Below the pieces are notes generated by a model. The model was not told the origin of the DNA, made no database searches, and was given only the letters and a program-made list of their open reading frames with translations. Of a stretch of DNA of 64,000 nucleotides, positions 61,882 through 64,000 are shown one piece after another. The position numbers and the translations under genes are program-made. Where the stretch lies: contig NZ_CP073117.1 in the NCBI RefSeq assembly GCF_024205745.1, forward strand, positions 1,054,001 through 1,118,000. The letters are read 5' to 3'. Numbering within the stretch: position 1 is the first letter of the stretch; every line of letters begins with the position of its first letter. The stretch comes from Neisseria subflava (GTDB lineage: Bacteria; Pseudomonadota; Gammaproteobacteria; Burkholderiales; Neisseriaceae).

Positions 61882-62936
61882 GTTGGGTTTGTGGTACGGC
61901 GGCCACTTCTGCTTTGAATCCGCAAACGGATTTCAGACGGCCTAATGCGGTGTCTTATACGTTTTTAAACCAGCCGCAGCAGGCTGCTTATTTTCGTGCA
62001 TTCGCCGGCGACAGTTTGGGGCGGAAGGAACTTGCGGATATTGCCGAACAACATTTGCGCCGAGCCGCCGAACATGCAGGCTGGCCGTCTGAAAGTTGGC
62101 ATGATGCGCCGGTGTTTATCGGGTCTAGTTCCTATTCCATCTCCGAATATGAAAACCGCCATCTTGCAGGCAATAGGGCGGCAGAGGAACACAATCTGCT
62201 TTATCTTGCCGAAGATTTGCGCCGGCGCAGCGGCAATCGGCAGATTTTCAGTTTCGCTACTGCCTGCACTTCATCCGCCCATGCGCTGATTCAGGCAGAT
62301 AATTGTTTACGCGGCGGGGCGGAGCATGCCTTTGTGCTTGGTATTGAAAATCTCAACCGGCTGACTTTGCTGCATTTTCACAGCTTGGGTTTGCTGACCG
62401 AACACTATCAGCCTTTTGGCGGAAACGGTTTGATTCTAGGCGAAGGTGTTGCCGCACTTGCCTTGTCTTCCGTCGCCCCCGAATCTTCTTCAGGCCGTCT
62501 GAAACTTATCGGACACGCCGCCAATACGGGTAATGACCTGATTCAAAGCGATGGACAAGCGCAGGAGCAAGTGATGCGACGCGCTTTGGATGTTGCAGGC
62601 ATCGCTCCTGAAAGCATTGCAGCCGTTAAAACACACGGCATCGGCACGGCTGACAGCGATGCCGCCGAATTGGCCGCACTGGAAAATATATTCGGTACAC
62701 TGCCGCCCTTGATGGCGTTCAAACCGCAAATCGGACACACGCTTGGCGCAACGGCAGCCCTTGAAACAGCCCTGCTTTTATCCGCTTTAAAACAAGGCGG
62801 AAGCAACGATTATCAGGGGCGGGAAATTTGTTTTTCCGAGTGCGCGGCTTCACAAAAAGGCGGCTTTTTCTGTTTGGCCAATCAGTTTGGTTTTGGCGGC
62901 AGCAACACATCTTTGGTATGGCAATGGCAACTGTAA
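61878..62936 (+). CDS. FabF-type beta-ketoacyl synthase
   Basis: 352 residues from GTG 61878. Catalytic Cys in FATACTSSAHAL, His in VKTHGIGTADSDAAEL, His in KPQIGHTLGATAA, and FGFGGSNTS near the end. Complete KS triad. N-terminus is shorter than FabF. With the ACP before it and a chain length factor after it, this is an aryl-polyene-like condensing unit. Confidence 0.85.
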   Translation: MSWVCGTAATSALNPQTDFRRPNAVSYTFLNQPQQAAYFRAFAGDSLGRKELADIAEQHLRRAAEHAGWPSESWHDAPVFIGSSSYSISEYENRHLAGNRAAEEHNLLYLAEDLRRRSGNRQIFSFATACTSSAHALIQADNCLRGGAEHAFVLGIENLNRLTLLHFHSLGLLTEHYQPFGGNGLILGEGVAALALSSVAPESSSGRLKLIGHAANTGNDLIQSDGQAQEQVMRRALDVAGIAPESIAAVKTHGIGTADSDAAELAALENIFGTLPPLMAFKPQIGHTLGATAALETALLLSALKQGGSNDYQGREICFSECAASQKGGFFCLANQFGFGGSNTSLVWQWQL

Positions 62937-63607
62937 ATCCTAATATCCGCATTACCGCCGCTGTGCGTTTTGATACGGACGCCGACACCGGCGGCAAAAT
63001 CCTCAAACAAACGTTAAAGCAGCAAAGCGATATAGATACCCGCCGTCTCAGCCGCTTGAGTTTGATTGCCGCGCTTGGCGCAGGGCAACTGAAGGAACAA
63101 AGCGAAATCCGCTCTGATTGCACCGTTTTTCTCGGTACGCCGTTTTCTTCGCCATCCGTGTTTGAAAAAATGGCGGATAATGTATTGAACCATCACGCCG
63201 CGATGCCGTTTGACTTCATTGCCAATCTGCACAATTCCCCCGTTTTTCATGCCGCGCAAGCGTTAGGCACGCATGGTGCAACTTTGGTTGTTGCTGCCGA
63301 CAATAATATGGATACTTGCTTTCATCCATTATTACTGGCGATGCAGTCTTTGCAAAATGGCGGTCAAGCTGCGGTTGGCTGGGCATATGAGCATCAAGCA
63401 GCCCATACTGATACTCATGAGGGCAGTATTTGGATTCTGCTTGAAAACGGTGTAGAGCAGGGTGTTCCCGTTGTGTTGAATGATGAAGGGGTGCAGGCTG
63501 ATAGGCCGTCTGAAAAGCCGCGATATTATTGGCAAGGTGTCGCCGATTGGATAGAAGCAGTAATGGAGCACGAGGGTAGGGATGTGAAGAAATGTACTTT
63601 GGTGTGA
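62918..63607 (+). CDS. beta-ketoacyl synthase-like chain length factor
   Basis: About 229 residues from ATG 62918 (or 62924); overlaps the ketosynthase by 19 bp. Thiolase-like pattern (LSLIAALGAGQLKEQSEIRS, ALGTHGATLVVAADNNMDTC) without the catalytic Cys-His-His triad, as in the chain length factor partner of ketosynthase. Only this three-gene unit of a possible aryl polyene pathway is here; a terminator follows. Confidence 0.75.
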   Translation: MAMATVNPNIRITAAVRFDTDADTGGKILKQTLKQQSDIDTRRLSRLSLIAALGAGQLKEQSEIRSDCTVFLGTPFSSPSVFEKMADNVLNHHAAMPFDFIANLHNSPVFHAAQALGTHGATLVVAADNNMDTCFHPLLLAMQSLQNGGQAAVGWAYEHQAAHTDTHEGSIWILLENGVEQGVPVVLNDEGVQADRPSEKPRYYWQGVADWIEAVMEHEGRDVKKCTLV

Positions 63608-63667
63608 TCGGCAAATGATTTTAGAGAAAGTATTTGTCTTTTGAATAAATAAGGTTTGCACCATTAA

Positions 63668-63701
63668 AAAGGCCGTCTGAAAATATTTTCAGACGGCCTT
63701 T
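63668..63701. terminator. bidirectional inverted DUS terminator
   Basis: AAAGGCCGTCTGAAAA and complement with a 2-bp loop, between the chain length factor gene and the convergent coiled-coil gene. Confidence 0.8.
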
Positions 63702-63717
63702 GGGTATCAAAAAACAA

Positions 63718-64000
63718 TCAACGAGACATCTCGCCTTGAATAGCGCGGATATTCGCTTGACGGGCATTGATGGTACGGGTCAGTTGTTGGATTTTAATCT
63801 GGTCGCCTTTTTGTTTGGCCGCATTCAGCTGGGTTTGAAGGCGGGTAATAGCAGCCTGTTCATTGCGCACTTCAGTCTGCAATATCTGTTTGCGGGTTTC
63901 TTTAGGGCTTGGTTTAGGAGCCGGCGTAACCACAGGTGCAGTACGGACAACAGGGGCTTTGTATTTGCTGTATGAAGAGGCGCGTGCTTTGCCTGGGCGG
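63718..64000 (-). CDS. coiled-coil protein, C-terminal part (cut by window edge)
   Basis: The minus-strand frame is open to the window end. The visible ~93 residues have a Pro/Val-rich linker (KAPVVRTAPVVTPAPKPS), then a charged coiled coil (RKQILQTEVRNEQAAITRLQ, IKIQQLTRTINARQANIRAI) and end GEMSR. A secreted or envelope protein is likely in view of the linker, but the N-terminus is outside the window. Confidence 0.6.
   Translation of the reverse strand, partial: RPGKARASSYSKYKAPVVRTAPVVTPAPKPSPKETRKQILQTEVRNEQAAITRLQTQLNAAKQKGDQIKIQQLTRTINARQANIRAIQGEMSR

Overview
The window is a chromosomal segment of a commensal Neisseria. The 12-mer DNA uptake sequence AGGCCGTCTGAA (the AG-DUS dialect) occurs dozens of times, mostly as inverted pairs between genes. 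Gene content (neisserial-type F1Fo operon, PolA, UvrD, MgtE, GlnE, RsmE) agrees. The AG form rather than ATGCCGTCTGAA points away from N. meningitidis/gonorrhoeae and towards the subflava/mucosa/sicca group. A few AGGTCGTCTGAA (mucosa-type) and AGGCAGCCTGAA (Kingella-type) variants are also present.

Layout. 1-6.8 kb: the ATP synthase operon atpI(partial)-B-E-F-H-A-G-D-C. 7.1-11.2 kb (minus): a membrane-stress set (flotillin YqiK, YqiJ, PspA) and a gene with its own palindromic operator. 11.3-14.1 kb: polA. 14.1-15.6 kb: an AT-rich solitary gene joining a predicted EVE/PUA-like base reader to a PD-(D/E)XK nuclease. 15.9-20.4 kb: a Sel1-repeat protein and a large DUF2339 membrane protein. 20.5-26.3 kb: a compact, unusual DNA phosphorothioation (Dnd-type) locus. 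26.5-34 kb: uvrD, gap, an NSS transporter with its MetS-type small subunit, mgtE behind a possible attenuating leader. 34-37 kb: small and membrane genes, then thiE-thiS-thiG. 37-39 kb: UDG-like gene, rimI, tsaB. 39.2-42.6 kb: an operon with DarA/DarB-like (dialkylresorcinol) enzymes. 42.9-50.2 kb: tRNA-Phe, coaD, YccA-type protein, yggX, glnE, thiO-like. 50.3-53.8 kb: glyS, apbC, tRNA-Lys. 54-58 kb: ABC-2 transporter, SH3 protein and BtrH-like protein. 58-64 kb: RnfB-like ferredoxin, ychJ, suhB, rsmE, an ACP-ketosynthase-chain length factor trio, and a truncated coiled-coil gene at the edge.

The most interesting system is the Dnd-type locus. DndC (sulfur activation), a 72-residue small protein, DndD (SMC-like ATPase) and a protein that looks like a DndE domain fused to an FtsK/HerA-type translocase form one tight minus-strand operon. 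Facing it is a two-gene unit: an XRE repressor and, overlapping by 4 bp, a small protein resembling the sulfur-binding domain of phosphorothioate-dependent McrA-type nucleases but without any nuclease domain. DndB and DndFGH are absent here. I infer that the XRE/SBD-like pair replaces DndB as a regulator that senses the modification itself. The nuclease gene after polA and the XRE/SBD unit are each followed by a copy of the same small inverted-repeat element.

A second theme is a dispersed set of aryl polyene/dialkylresorcinol-like lipid genes: ketosynthase and condensing enzyme at 40-42 kb, exporter-like and BtrH-like genes at 54-58 kb, ACP/KS/CLF at 61.6-63.6 kb. No CRISPR array, prophage, insertion sequence or rRNA was seen.
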